Source: Rhodoferax sp. TH121
GTDB taxonomy: Bacteria; Pseudomonadota; Gammaproteobacteria; Burkholderiales; Burkholderiaceae_C
Length of the DNA: 64,000 nucleotides
Direction: 5' to 3'
Assembly (NCBI RefSeq): GCF_002251855.1
Contig: NZ_NOXW01000022.1
Location: 186,001 to 250,000 of the forward strand
The notes under the pieces were generated by a model. That model was not told the origin of the DNA. It saw nothing but the letters and a program-made list of their open reading frames with translations, and made no database searches. Both the position numbers and the translations under genes were made by a program. Of this stretch, positions 17,801 to 26,329 are shown piece after piece. Position 1 is the stretch's first letter, and the number at the start of each line of letters is the position of its first letter.

Positions 17801-18478
17801 CCGCGCAGCCCGCAGTCATTGGATGTGCTGGTGCGCAAGCGCGTGGAATTTTTGACCGCATACCAGAATTCGGCCTACGCCCAAAGCTATGCCGATTTTG
17901 TCGCCAAGGTGCGCAGTGCAGAGGAGGCCGCCGCGGGCGGTGACAAGCTACCTTTGTCTGAAGCTGTGGCTCGCTACCTGTTCAAGCTCATGGCCTACAA
18001 GGACGAGTATGAGGTGGCGCGTTTGCACACCGATACAGCCTTCCGCGCCAAGGTGGAGGGCATGTTCGAGGGCGACTTCAAGCTGGCCTACCACCTCGCG
18101 CCGCCCCTGCTGGCCCGCAAAAACGAGCGGGGCGAGCTGCAGAAAATGCGCCTGGGGGGTTGGATGCGCCCGGTGTTTGGCGTGTTGGCCTCCCTGAAAG
18201 GATTGCGCGGCACAGCGCTGGACGTGTTCGGCTACACCGCCGAGCGCCGCGAGGAGCGGGCCTTGATCGGCGAGTACCGCACGGCCATCGAGTCCCTGCT
18301 GCTCACGCTCGGCGCCAGCAATCGCGATGCCGCCGCCGCTATTGCCCGGGTGCCCGAACAGATCCGCGGCTATGGCCACGTCAAGGCGCGCCATTTGCAG
18401 GCGGCCCGCCAGCAATGGGCGGTCTTGCTGGAAAAGTACCGCCAGACACCCGCTGTCAAGCAAACCCAGGCCGCCTAG
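14837..18478 (+). CDS. Indolepyruvate ferredoxin oxidoreductase, fused alpha-gamma type
   Basis: This enzyme decarboxylates aryl-pyruvates (from Trp, Phe or Tyr) with thiamine diphosphate and passes electrons to ferredoxin, forming aryl-acetyl-CoA. The 1213-residue protein fuses the subunits that are separate in archaea. A thiamine-dependent region occupies about 1-660. A 4Fe-4S motif C679-x2-C-x2-C-x5-C691 follows. A gamma-type domain begins near GVGGTG (777-782), and a C-terminal domain of about 200 residues ends the protein. The ATG at 14837 has GGAGAC upstream. Longer in-frame starts run into the lrp-type gene and are unlikely. Substrate range cannot be told from sequence. Confidence 0.92.
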   Translation: MNAPLNRDLPEHIRTALDTVTLDDKYALDYGRAFMSGVQALVKLPMLQRVRDQRLGKNTAGFISGYRGSPLGTYDQSLVKAEKYLQAHHIHFQPGVNEELAATALWGTQQLGFAPPGSNKYDGVFGIWYGKGPGVDRCSDVFKHANMAGTTPWGGVIAVAGDDHISKSSTAAHQSDHIFKACGTPVFFPANVQEILDLGLHAFAMSRFSGVWAGMKTIQEIVESSSTVMIDPDRVITRLPADFVLPPGGLHIRWPDHALEQEARLMDYKWYAALAYIRANRLNYNVIEGNNDRFGIIASGKAYNDTRQALADLGLDDATCQRIGIRLHKVGVVWPLEAQLTREFATGLQEILVVEEKRQVIEYQLKEELYNWRADVRPTVLGKFNEVETPDHYGAGGEWSMPNPTANTLLRANADLSPALIARAIAQRIKKLGLDADTSARIDAQMAILEAKERAMHAIELAGTKGADRQPWFCSGCPHNTSTKVPEGSRAMAGIGCHFMTIWMDRSTDGFTQMGGEGVPWVGQQPFTNEKHIFANLGDGTYFHSGLLAVRQSIAAGVNITYKILYNDAVAMTGGQQVGERPEGHSVVQIAQSMRAEGAVKIIIVTDEPDKYDDVQGLPSDIAIQHRDTLDAVQREFREIKGTTVIIYDQTCATEKRRRRKRGSLVDPAKRVVINELVCEGCGDCSVQSNCMSVEPLETEFGRKRQINQSTCNKDFSCVKGFCPSFVTVEGGSLKKAAKSKADSKAGDSSSWPALPDPVLPDLATAIGGVWGTIVAGVGGTGVITIGQLLGVAAHLEGKGIVTQDAGGLAQKGGATWSHVLIGASQDAIRTTRVGTASADLVLGCDPIVVAGKETLVRMRPGRTHVALNTNSAPTAAFVKNANWTNPGDQCVADIAKTVGEGNLGVFDADAAATHLLGDSIYTNPMMLGYAWQKGWIPLGLASLMRAIELNAVAVANNKTAFEWGRRAAVDWPAVQRALNPGQVIAFTPRSPQSLDVLVRKRVEFLTAYQNSAYAQSYADFVAKVRSAEEAAAGGDKLPLSEAVARYLFKLMAYKDEYEVARLHTDTAFRAKVEGMFEGDFKLAYHLAPPLLARKNERGELQKMRLGGWMRPVFGVLASLKGLRGTALDVFGYTAERREERALIGEYRTAIESLLLTLGASNRDAAAAIARVPEQIRGYGHVKARHLQAARQQWAVLLEKYRQTPAVKQTQAA

Positions 18479-18484
18479 GGCCTT

Positions 18485-18507
18485 GCCCGCCCCTCCCGGG
18501 CGGGCCT
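18485..18507 (+). terminator. Probable terminator after the oxidoreductase gene
   Basis: An 8-bp stem GCCCGCCC / GGGCGGGC with a 5-base loop lies seven bases after the stop and is followed by CTTTC. The T tract is weak, so termination may be partial. Confidence 0.55.
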
Positions 18508-18617
18508 TTCCCCCGGCTTACAATGACCGGTTGCTCGCCTAGAAGCGGCGCGGCCGTGCGCGGTCGTTCTGCAGGGCGAAGCGCGTTTGTCATTGACCCA
18601 TTTTGTGGAGTTTGCCT

Positions 18618-18947
18618 GTGTTCATTTCTTCTGCTTTTGCCCAAACCGCTCCTGCTGCCGCTGGCGGTGATATGCAGTCCACCCTGATGAGCATGCTGCC
18701 CTTGGTGCTGATGTTTGTGGTGCTGTATTTCGTGATGATTCGCCCCCAAATGAAGAAGCAGAAAGAGCACCGCGCCATGCTGGATGCACTGGCCAAGGGT
18801 GATGAAGTCGTCACTGCTGGCGGTGTGTTGGGTAAGGTTGCCAAGCTGGGTGACAGCTATGTAGGTCTGGAAGTCGCCAGCGGCGTGGAAGTGCAAATCC
18901 AACGCAGCGCCGTGGTGCAAGTGCTGCCCAAGGGTTCCATCAAGTAA
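18618..18947 (+). CDS. yajC: Sec translocon accessory protein YajC
   Basis: YajC is a small inner-membrane partner of SecDF. A GTG start at 18618 with GGAG eight bases upstream gives 109 residues beginning FISSAFAQ, as in other betaproteobacterial YajC proteins. There is one membrane segment (about 25-45, MLPLVLMFVVLYFVMIRP), then a basic stretch and a small beta domain (GDEVVTAGGVLGKV). secD follows after 23 bases. In many bacteria queA-tgt precede this operon; here the gene before it is the oxidoreductase. Confidence 0.95.
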   Translation: MFISSAFAQTAPAAAGGDMQSTLMSMLPLVLMFVVLYFVMIRPQMKKQKEHRAMLDALAKGDEVVTAGGVLGKVAKLGDSYVGLEVASGVEVQIQRSAVVQVLPKGSIK

Positions 18948-18970
18948 TTTTCTCAAAGCGACGCGCGATC

Positions 18971-20851
18971 ATGAACCGTTATCCGGTATGGAAGTACGCG
19001 ATCATCCTGATCGCGCTCGTGGTGTCTGGGTTGTATGCCCTGCCCAATCTGTTTGGCGAGGCGCCAGCGGTGCAGGTGTCTCCCGCCAAGGCCATAGTGA
19101 AGCTGGACCCCACGTCCTTGGCCAAGGTGGAAGAGGTGCTCAAGGCGGCCGGACTGAGTCCCGATGCGATCAGCTTGGAAAACGGCTCCATCAAGGCCCG
19201 TTTTGCTGATACTGACAGCCAGCTCAAGGCGAAAGACGCGCTGCAAAAGGCTTTGAATCCGGATGTGGCGGATCCCACCTACGTGGTGGCCTTGAATTTG
19301 TTGTCCCGCTCCCCAGCTTGGTTGACGGCCATGCGTGCCTCTCCCATGTATTTGGGGCTGGACCTGCGTGGTGGTGTGCATTTCATGTTGCAGGTGGACA
19401 TGCAGGCCGCATTGACCAAGAAGGCCGAGTCCTTGTCCGGTGATATCCGCAGCACCCTGCGGGAGAAGAACGTGCGCCACAGCGGTATCACGCGCAGCGG
19501 CCAAGCCATTGAAATCCGCTTCCGTGACGCGGCGACTGCTCAGGCCGCCAAACGCATTGTCCAAGACCAGTTTGCCGACCTAGATACCGTGGAAACGGCT
19601 GAAGGCACCGATGTGAAGATGGTCGCAACCATCAAGCCGGTTGCTGCGCGCACTGTGCAAGAGCAGGCGCTCAAGCAGAACATCACAACACTGCACAACC
19701 GCATCAACGAGCTGGGTGTGGCGGAACCGGTGATTCAGCAGCAGGGTCTGGACCGCATCGTTGTGCAATTGCCCGGTGTCCAGGACACTGCCAAGGCCAA
19801 AGACATCTTGGGCCGTACCGCCACGCTGGAGATCCGCATGGTGGATGAAAGCGCCGAGGCGCGTGCTGCCGAGTCCGGCGCTGGCGTGGTGCCGTTTGGC
19901 TCGGAGCGCTATCTGGAACGCAGCGGCCAAGGCGTGATCGTCAAGAAACAGGTCATTCTGACTGGCGAAAATTTGACCGACGCCCAGCCAGGATTTGACA
20001 GCCAGACCCAGGAGCCCACCGTCAATCTGTCGCTGGACGCCAAGGGTGCTCGCATCTTCCGCGACGTGACACGGGAGAACATCAACAAACGCATGGCCAT
20101 CCTCTTGTTTGAAAAAGGCAAAGGTGAGGTGGTGACCGCCCCAGTGATCCGCTCCGAAATTGGCGGTGGCCGGGTGCAGATCTCGGGCCGTATGACTACG
20201 GTGGAAGCTGCGGACACGGCATTGTTGTTACGCGCGGGCTCCTTGGCCGCACCGATGGAGATTATTGAAGAACGCACCATTGGCCCCAGCTTGGGCGCCG
20301 AAAACATCACCAAAGGTTTCCACAGTGTGACCTGGGGCTTCGTAGCGGTTGCCGTCTTCATGTGCCTTTACTACATGTTGTTTGGCGTTATTTCCAGCAT
20401 TGCGCTGGCGTTTAACCTGCTGCTGCTGGTGGCAGTGCTCTCCATGCTGCAGGCAACGCTCACCCTGCCGGGCATGGCGGCCATGGCGCTGGTGCTTGGC
20501 ATGGCGATTGACGCCAACGTGCTGATTAACGAGCGGGTGCGGGAGGAGTTGCGCAATGGTGCTTCGCCGCAGGCGGCTATCCACGCTGGTTACGACCGCG
20601 CCTGGGCCACCATCATTGACTCCAACGTCACCACCCTGATCGCTGGTCTGGCCCTGCTGGCCTTTGGCTCCGGACCGGTGCGTGGTTTCGCCGTGGTGCA
20701 TTGCCTGGGTATTCTGACCAGCATGTTCTCGGGTGTTTTCTTCTCCCGGGGGGTGGTGAATTTGTGGTACGGTCGTCAAAAGAAGCTCAAGAGCGTGTCC
20801 ATTGGCACCGTGTGGCGTCCTGATGCCGGCCATCAGGTCACGACCAACTAA
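18971..20851 (+). CDS. secD: Protein translocase subunit SecD
   Basis: SecD and SecF use the proton gradient to pull exported proteins through SecYEG. The 626 residues have an N-terminal membrane helix, a large periplasmic P1 region (about 35-440) with the conserved YLGLDLRGGVHF motif, and five further membrane segments. In the last part GMAIDANVLINERVREE holds the Asp used in proton movement. Length and order are standard. secF follows after 12 bases. Confidence 0.96.
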   Translation: MNRYPVWKYAIILIALVVSGLYALPNLFGEAPAVQVSPAKAIVKLDPTSLAKVEEVLKAAGLSPDAISLENGSIKARFADTDSQLKAKDALQKALNPDVADPTYVVALNLLSRSPAWLTAMRASPMYLGLDLRGGVHFMLQVDMQAALTKKAESLSGDIRSTLREKNVRHSGITRSGQAIEIRFRDAATAQAAKRIVQDQFADLDTVETAEGTDVKMVATIKPVAARTVQEQALKQNITTLHNRINELGVAEPVIQQQGLDRIVVQLPGVQDTAKAKDILGRTATLEIRMVDESAEARAAESGAGVVPFGSERYLERSGQGVIVKKQVILTGENLTDAQPGFDSQTQEPTVNLSLDAKGARIFRDVTRENINKRMAILLFEKGKGEVVTAPVIRSEIGGGRVQISGRMTTVEAADTALLLRAGSLAAPMEIIEERTIGPSLGAENITKGFHSVTWGFVAVAVFMCLYYMLFGVISSIALAFNLLLLVAVLSMLQATLTLPGMAAMALVLGMAIDANVLINERVREELRNGASPQAAIHAGYDRAWATIIDSNVTTLIAGLALLAFGSGPVRGFAVVHCLGILTSMFSGVFFSRGVVNLWYGRQKKLKSVSIGTVWRPDAGHQVTTN

Positions 20852-20863
20852 AGGGAAAAGAGC

Positions 20864-21817
20864 ATGGAATTTTTCAAAATCCAACGGGACATCCCGTTCA
20901 TGCGCCATGCATTGGTGTTGAACGTTGTATCTTTGGTTACCTTTATTGCGGCTGTCTTCTTCCTGTTTTCACGGGGCTTGCACCTGTCGGTGGAATTCAC
21001 TGGCGGCACGCTGATGGAAGTAAGCTACTCACAACCTGCAGACCTCAATAGCGTGCGCAGCACGCTCGACAAGCTGGGCATCAAGGACGTTCAGGTTCAG
21101 AACTTTGGCACGGCCCAAGATGTGTTGATCCGCATGCCCGTGCAAAAGGGAACGACCTCTGGCCAGCAAAGCGATGCGGTGATGGTTGCGCTCAAGGCTG
21201 CAGATGCATCCGCCACCATGCGCCGCACAGAATTTGTGGGCCCTCAGGTAGGGGATGAACTGGCAGCAGACGGCCTCAAGGCTCTGGCCTTTGTGGTCGT
21301 TGGCATCATGTTGTATTTGGCGATCCGTTTCGAATGGAAATTCGCCGTTGCTGCCATCATTGCCAACTTGCATGACGTGATCATCATTCTTGGCTTCTTC
21401 GCTTTCTTTCAGTGGGAGTTTTCGCTCCCCGTGCTGGCGGCGGTATTGGCAGTGCTCGGGTATTCGGTCAACGAATCGGTGGTGATTTTTGATCGTATCC
21501 GCGAGAACTTCCGCCGTTATCGCAAGATGAATCCGGAAGAGATCATCAATAACGCCATCACCTCGACCATCAGTCGCACCATCATTACGCACGCATCGAC
21601 ACAGATGATGGTGTTGTCCATGCTGTTGTTTGGTGGTGCCACCTTGCACTACTTTGCCTTGGCGTTGACCATCGGCATACTGTTTGGCATTTACTCCTCA
21701 GTCTTTGTAGCAGCTTCCATTGCCATGTGGCTTGGCATCCAGCGCGAGGACCTGGTCAAAGGAACGCCCAAGAAAGACCTAGACCCCAACGATCCCAACG
21801 CCGGCGCAACGGTTTAA
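20864..21817 (+). CDS. secF: Protein translocase subunit SecF
   Basis: The 317-residue partner of SecD has six membrane segments and a short periplasmic loop after FTGGTLMEVSY. The conserved GYSVNESVVIFDRIREN segment is the RND proton-path motif. AAAGGGAAAAG just upstream is a good ribosome site. The DUF1631 gene follows after nine bases and may be co-transcribed. Confidence 0.96.
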   Translation: MEFFKIQRDIPFMRHALVLNVVSLVTFIAAVFFLFSRGLHLSVEFTGGTLMEVSYSQPADLNSVRSTLDKLGIKDVQVQNFGTAQDVLIRMPVQKGTTSGQQSDAVMVALKAADASATMRRTEFVGPQVGDELAADGLKALAFVVVGIMLYLAIRFEWKFAVAAIIANLHDVIIILGFFAFFQWEFSLPVLAAVLAVLGYSVNESVVIFDRIRENFRRYRKMNPEEIINNAITSTISRTIITHASTQMMVLSMLLFGGATLHYFALALTIGILFGIYSSVFVAASIAMWLGIQREDLVKGTPKKDLDPNDPNAGATV

Positions 21818-21826
21818 GCTAGCACC

Positions 21827-24472
21827 ATGGCCACCCCTCCTCCCGCATTGCCTCCCCGCTTGCAGCTTGCCCGCGCTTTGCGCGAGCGTTTTCTCGCCGA
21901 AGCTGGAAAAGCCGCACAGGAGATCAGCGGCGCCGTACAAGAGCGCCTGACCACGTTGATGGATGAGTTGGTCAACGCGCGGGAAGCCCAGCTACGGCGG
22001 GATACCTGGATGGCCTACAAACGTAGCCGACCTCTCTGGGTGGATGGCACCATGAAGGCTTGGCGCGAATGCCTAGACCCCCCCAAGCAGAAAAAGAGCC
22101 CTAGCTTGGAGTCTGCGGGTTTGGAGCTGGTGGGTACCGAAGTGGTGGAGAACAAGATCTTGGCGTCCCGCTTGGTGCTGGCCGTCAATGAAAAGGTTCT
22201 GCCGCAGCTGGATGACCTACGTGTGCGCATCCGTTTTCTGGAGAATATCGAGGACCTGGAGGGCAATGATTTGCTGCGCCCTGAGGTGCTGGTGTTACTC
22301 ATGGTCGAACAATGGGCCCAGTCCGGCATGCCAGCCGAGTCGTGGCCCATGGTAAATGAGGTGGTGCAGAAGCTGCTGATCGAACGCCTGATCGTGGCCT
22401 ATAAAAACGCCAATGACCTGCTCATCAGCAAGGGCGTGATGCCGACCATCGAGCTGAAAGACCGTGTGAAAGCCTCGGTGCGTGCACCACAACGCCCGCG
22501 CCCGCTGCCAACCGCCCCCGGGATTGGGCAGCCTAATAGTGAGATGTCACCCAGTGGCTATGGCGATGTGGGTTACGGTACCAACCCCGGGGGCAGCTAC
22601 GCGCAGGCTTACGCGCCCACGGGTCATGCTGCACTGGGCGGCGCAGTGCCCCAGCCGGGCGGGCGTGGCGTGGCGGGCATGGACGGTGGTACTTCCACCG
22701 GCCCTGGCGGCGGGGGCTATGGCCCGACCCAGCAGGCTGGTATGGATGCCGGTGGTGGTGCTCCCCCCTCCGGTGGTCAGCGTTCGGGCGGTGGATTTTT
22801 CGGGGGGCGTCTGGGCTGGGGAGGCGGTGCAGCGTCTGCAGTCTCAGGGAATTCCGGTCCACAAGGGGTATCTTCTTCTGCGCCCACGCCATTCTGGCGT
22901 CAGTCTTCGGGTTCACACAGCATGCCTGGCCAAGCCTATGGCGCAGGGGAAGAGACTCGCATGTTGACTGCCACCACCCCGCTTGCACGAGCCCGCAGCC
23001 GTGCGCAAGGGGTGATCGGTCAAATTCGCCGTTTATTTGTAAGTCACGGTGGTGGCGACTTCGGCGGTACCGCCCACCACGCCCCATCCCCCGCACTGGC
23101 TGCCGCCATAGCTCCCGGTGCCGCCAACATGGTGTACGCCCCGGGTGGAACCATGTACGAAGACTACAGCCCGGCTGGTGTTGCCCGGGTGGCTGGTGAC
23201 CTGCGTGAGAAGTCGAGCGAGCTCAAGAAAAAGGCCGAAACCAAGGGTGAAAAGGCCACGATTGAAATTGTGGCACTGATGTTCCAGGCGATCTTGGCTG
23301 AGGAGCGTATTCCACCCGGCATACGTGTCTGGTTTGCCCGCCTGCAAATGCCTGTCCTGCGAGTCGCCCTGGAAGATCCTGATTTTTTCGGTACCGCTGA
23401 CCACCCTGCGCGGCAACTGATTGACCGCATGGGCTCCTGCGTCATGGGATTTGATGCTTCGGGTGTGCAAGGCGGTGCGATGGAGACCGAGATCAAGCGC
23501 ATCGTTCAGGTCATTGAGCAGTACCCTGAAACCGGCAAAAAGGTCTACCAGATCGTCTTCGAGGAGTTCCAGAAGTTCCTCTCCAAGTTCCTCACGGAAA
23601 AAGGTGCAAACCAAAAGGTGGTGAGCGTGGCGCAACAGGTCGAACAAAAAGAGACCTTGGCAATCCAATACACCATCGAAATGCGCAACATGTTGAAAGA
23701 CATGCCGGTGCGCGACGAAATCCGAGACTTCCTGTTCAAAGTCTGGGCAGAGGTGTTGGCCGTCGCTGCGGTGCGAAAAGGGCCCCAGCATGCCGACACA
23801 CTGGTGCTTAAAAAATCAGCAACAGACTTGATCTGGGCCGCCAGCGCTAAGCCCAACCGGGCCGACCGCGCCAAAGTGATCCAGGATCTTCCCAACTTGC
23901 TGTTGCGCTTGCGCTCCGGCATGACCCTGTTGGCCATGGCGCCCAGTGAGCAGGAAACGAATGTGAAGCGCATCAGCGATACGCTCGCCGACGCCTTCAT
24001 GTCCAAGACCCAGGCAATTCCGCAAGCGCAGATTGATGCCATGGCCCAGCGCCTGGGCAACTTGGAGGACTTTGTGTCTGAAGACGGCATGGGTGACCTG
24101 CCTTTGGATGCCGAGAGCATTGAAATGATGCTGGGTATCGATGCTTCGGCTATCGAGGTGGTGGCCAATGGCGGCTCCAAACCTACGGCAGCCATGTTGG
24201 CCTGGGCCCAGGAGTTGCAGTTGGGTTCGTGGTTCACGCTGGACCACAACAACCAGATCACCCAGGTGCAGTTTGCCTGGCGCAGTGACCGCAAACATCT
24301 GAATCTGTTTGCCTCCAGTGCTGGGAAGAGCTATTTGATTCAGGGTGGGCGCTTGGCGGCCTATTTGCAGGCAGGCTTGCTCTTGCCGCAAGAGGAAGAA
24401 GCCTTGACGGTGCGCGCGACACGCGATGCCTTGGCCAAGCTCGAAGCGAATCCGGAGCGTCTGTTGGCATAA
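21827..24472 (+). CDS. DUF1631 family protein with a long glycine-rich insert
   Basis: The 881-residue protein is recognised as a DUF1631 protein, a betaproteobacterial and gammaproteobacterial family of unknown function. An N-terminal helical part (about 1-220) includes RRDTWMAYKRSRPLW. Residues about 223-430 are low-complexity and rich in Gly, Pro, Ser, Gln and Tyr. The C-terminal helical part (about 440-881) holds long charged helices such as REKSSELKKKAETKGEK. No signal peptide or membrane helix is seen, so it should be cytoplasmic. It starts nine bases after secF, a link that may be only transcriptional. The insert makes it longer than I expect for the family. Confidence 0.8.
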   Translation: MATPPPALPPRLQLARALRERFLAEAGKAAQEISGAVQERLTTLMDELVNAREAQLRRDTWMAYKRSRPLWVDGTMKAWRECLDPPKQKKSPSLESAGLELVGTEVVENKILASRLVLAVNEKVLPQLDDLRVRIRFLENIEDLEGNDLLRPEVLVLLMVEQWAQSGMPAESWPMVNEVVQKLLIERLIVAYKNANDLLISKGVMPTIELKDRVKASVRAPQRPRPLPTAPGIGQPNSEMSPSGYGDVGYGTNPGGSYAQAYAPTGHAALGGAVPQPGGRGVAGMDGGTSTGPGGGGYGPTQQAGMDAGGGAPPSGGQRSGGGFFGGRLGWGGGAASAVSGNSGPQGVSSSAPTPFWRQSSGSHSMPGQAYGAGEETRMLTATTPLARARSRAQGVIGQIRRLFVSHGGGDFGGTAHHAPSPALAAAIAPGAANMVYAPGGTMYEDYSPAGVARVAGDLREKSSELKKKAETKGEKATIEIVALMFQAILAEERIPPGIRVWFARLQMPVLRVALEDPDFFGTADHPARQLIDRMGSCVMGFDASGVQGGAMETEIKRIVQVIEQYPETGKKVYQIVFEEFQKFLSKFLTEKGANQKVVSVAQQVEQKETLAIQYTIEMRNMLKDMPVRDEIRDFLFKVWAEVLAVAAVRKGPQHADTLVLKKSATDLIWAASAKPNRADRAKVIQDLPNLLLRLRSGMTLLAMAPSEQETNVKRISDTLADAFMSKTQAIPQAQIDAMAQRLGNLEDFVSEDGMGDLPLDAESIEMMLGIDASAIEVVANGGSKPTAAMLAWAQELQLGSWFTLDHNNQITQVQFAWRSDRKHLNLFASSAGKSYLIQGGRLAAYLQAGLLLPQEEEALTVRATRDALAKLEANPERLLA

Positions 24473-24553
24473 CTGCCAAGTTTCTGTGCCGGGTCCCCCT
24501 AGGCTGAACGCGCCACCTCATAAGGTCGCTGCGTAGTGTGGGGGCCTGTTTCT

Positions 24554-25063
24554 TCAATGCGTGATGCGTTCGCTGCTGTCGTCGCAGAGTTCGTCCAGCA
24601 CGAGCGCATCAGGTTCTAGGCCAAAACTCCAGAACACCATGAGGATGATGACCTTGAGGTCGGCCAGCGCCACTGGACCTCCGGGGGCTGCCATGGCTCG
24701 GTCCAGCACCACTTCGCGCAAATGGGCAGGCAAGACGCCAGCCGATTCCAAAAATCGGATAAATCCCAGGCACTGGGAGCCTAAATGGTTTTGCTCATAC
24801 GGCGGGTAAATTCGCACACTGGTGGCCAGAGGCTGGCGCAGCCAAGGTTCAGCGGCCAATTTCGCGGATGCTTCCAGCGTCTCAGGGACCCGGGGGCGTG
24901 CGCTATGCGCCGCATTATTCAGGCCTTGCAGCCAAGTCAGGGCATCGTCGATTTCGTCCGACTCAAAGCCCACGGCGCTGAGCTTGCGTTGCAGGTGGGC
25001 GGGTTCGGGGCAGTCCTTGTCCGCGTAGTAGTTTTCGTAAACGAAAGCAAGCACTTCAAACAT
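24554..25063 (-). CDS. smg: Smg family protein (DUF494)
   Basis: The 169-residue protein starts MFEVLAFVYENYY and has the acidic helical N-terminus and C-terminal LKVIILMVFWSFG segment typical of Smg. This family is usually found next to dprA, as here. Its function is not established. The ATG at 25063 is preferred over an in-frame TTG three codons upstream. A terminator lies between dprA and this gene, so it may have its own promoter. Confidence 0.9.
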   Translation of the reverse strand: MFEVLAFVYENYYADKDCPEPAHLQRKLSAVGFESDEIDDALTWLQGLNNAAHSARPRVPETLEASAKLAAEPWLRQPLATSVRIYPPYEQNHLGSQCLGFIRFLESAGVLPAHLREVVLDRAMAAPGGPVALADLKVIILMVFWSFGLEPDALVLDELCDDSSERITH

Positions 25064-25082
25064 GGGAGCCAATATAGCGCAG

Positions 25083-25108
25083 AAAAAAGCACCGCACGTT
25101 TGCGGTGC
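25083..25108 (-). terminator. Terminator after dprA (minus strand)
   Basis: The 8-bp stem GCACCGCA / TGCGGTGC with a CGTT loop is followed, read on the minus strand, by six T (plus-strand 25083-25088). It lies about 25 bases beyond the dprA stop. Confidence 0.8.
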
Positions 25109-25131
25109 AAACTGCCCCGCTTTTCCGGCGT

Positions 25132-26292
25132 TTAGCTGCGGGCGAGGCGCTGGAACAGGCTGCCAGGTAGGCGTGCGACGTGGCCCTTCAGCTCCAGCTC
25201 CATCAGCAATGCTTGTAGTGTTGGGGTGTCCATGCCTGTACGTGCCTGCAGAGTGTCCAGGCCCGCGGGTTCAAAAGCCAGGGCCTCCAACAAAGAGCGT
25301 TCAATGCCGGAAATACCTTCGAAAGCCGTGAATGCGGCGTCAGAAGCTCCTGGATTTATAGCAAATCCAGGGCCATCCGGGAGATCAAACTCCTCCAGGA
25401 TGTCTTGGGCGCTTTCCACCAGCTTGGCGCCCTGCTTGATCAATGCGTGGCAGCCGCGTGCTTGGGTGGCGTGGATGGAGCCCGGGATGGCAAACACGTC
25501 TTTGCCTTGTTCCACGGCCATGCGTGCCGTGATGAGCGAACCAGACTTGAGGGCGGCCTCCACCACCAGCGTCGCCTGTGAGAGGCCAGAAATGATGCGG
25601 TTGCGTTTGGGAAAATTGGCTGACAGCGGTGGTGTGCCCAAGTGGTACTCACTGATCAGCAAGCCATGTTGGGCGATGCGATGGGCCAATTGGAAATGGG
25701 CTTTCGGGTACACACGGTCCAGTCCGGTGCCCACGATGGCGATGGTCGCTAACTGGTCTTCGGCCGCGCCATCCAGTGCCCCCTCATGCGCCGCTCCGTC
25801 AATGCCCAAGGCCAGCCCGGACACCACAGTCAAACCAGCCTGGGCCAGCGTTTGCGAGAACTGCCGCGCATTGGCGACACCTTGTGCTGTTGGGTTGCGG
25901 CTACCCACTACGGCAATGCGACTGGATGCGCTAGGGGCCCATCCCGCTTGCAGGTGTCGGGCGTCACCCAGGGCATACAAGAGCAAGGGTGGGTCTTCCG
26001 TATCGAGCAGGGCGGCAGGGTAGCGGGGGTCACCCAAAGTTAGCACATGACGTTGTTGCGGGTTTTGCGTCAGCCATTCCCACGTTATGTCCAACAAGTC
26101 CGCCAGTTCGTCGGGGGTGTGCAGCAGGCTCTCTGCCTGTTTGCTGCTCACGCATTCGCACAAGGTTGCGCTGTCATGCGAAAAAATTTGCTGGGGGAGC
26201 CCAAAGCGGGCCAAGAGCTTGCGGCCGCTGCTGCTGCCTACTCCCGGGGTGAGGAGTAGACGCAGCCACCCGGACAGTTCATCGCGCTCCAC
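25132..26292 (-). CDS. dprA: DNA-processing protein DprA
   Basis: DprA loads RecA onto incoming single-stranded DNA during natural transformation. The 386 residues contain a SAM-like N-terminal domain, the Rossmann-like DNA-binding core with AVVGSRNPT and TVVSGLALGIDGAAHEGAL, and a C-terminal winged-helix domain (about 315-386). The linker before the winged helix (GFAINPGAS) is encoded by about 20 bases resembling the start of the dispersed repeat. It follows the LysM gene by 37 bases in the same direction, a common arrangement in this order. Confidence 0.94.
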   Translation of the reverse strand: MERDELSGWLRLLLTPGVGSSSGRKLLARFGLPQQIFSHDSATLCECVSSKQAESLLHTPDELADLLDITWEWLTQNPQQRHVLTLGDPRYPAALLDTEDPPLLLYALGDARHLQAGWAPSASSRIAVVGSRNPTAQGVANARQFSQTLAQAGLTVVSGLALGIDGAAHEGALDGAAEDQLATIAIVGTGLDRVYPKAHFQLAHRIAQHGLLISEYHLGTPPLSANFPKRNRIISGLSQATLVVEAALKSGSLITARMAVEQGKDVFAIPGSIHATQARGCHALIKQGAKLVESAQDILEEFDLPDGPGFAINPGASDAAFTAFEGISGIERSLLEALAFEPAGLDTLQARTGMDTPTLQALLMELELKGHVARLPGSLFQRLARS

Positions 26293-26329
26293 GTGCGGAG
26301 GTGCCCTTGTGGCGGAGTGCGCGCAGGCC

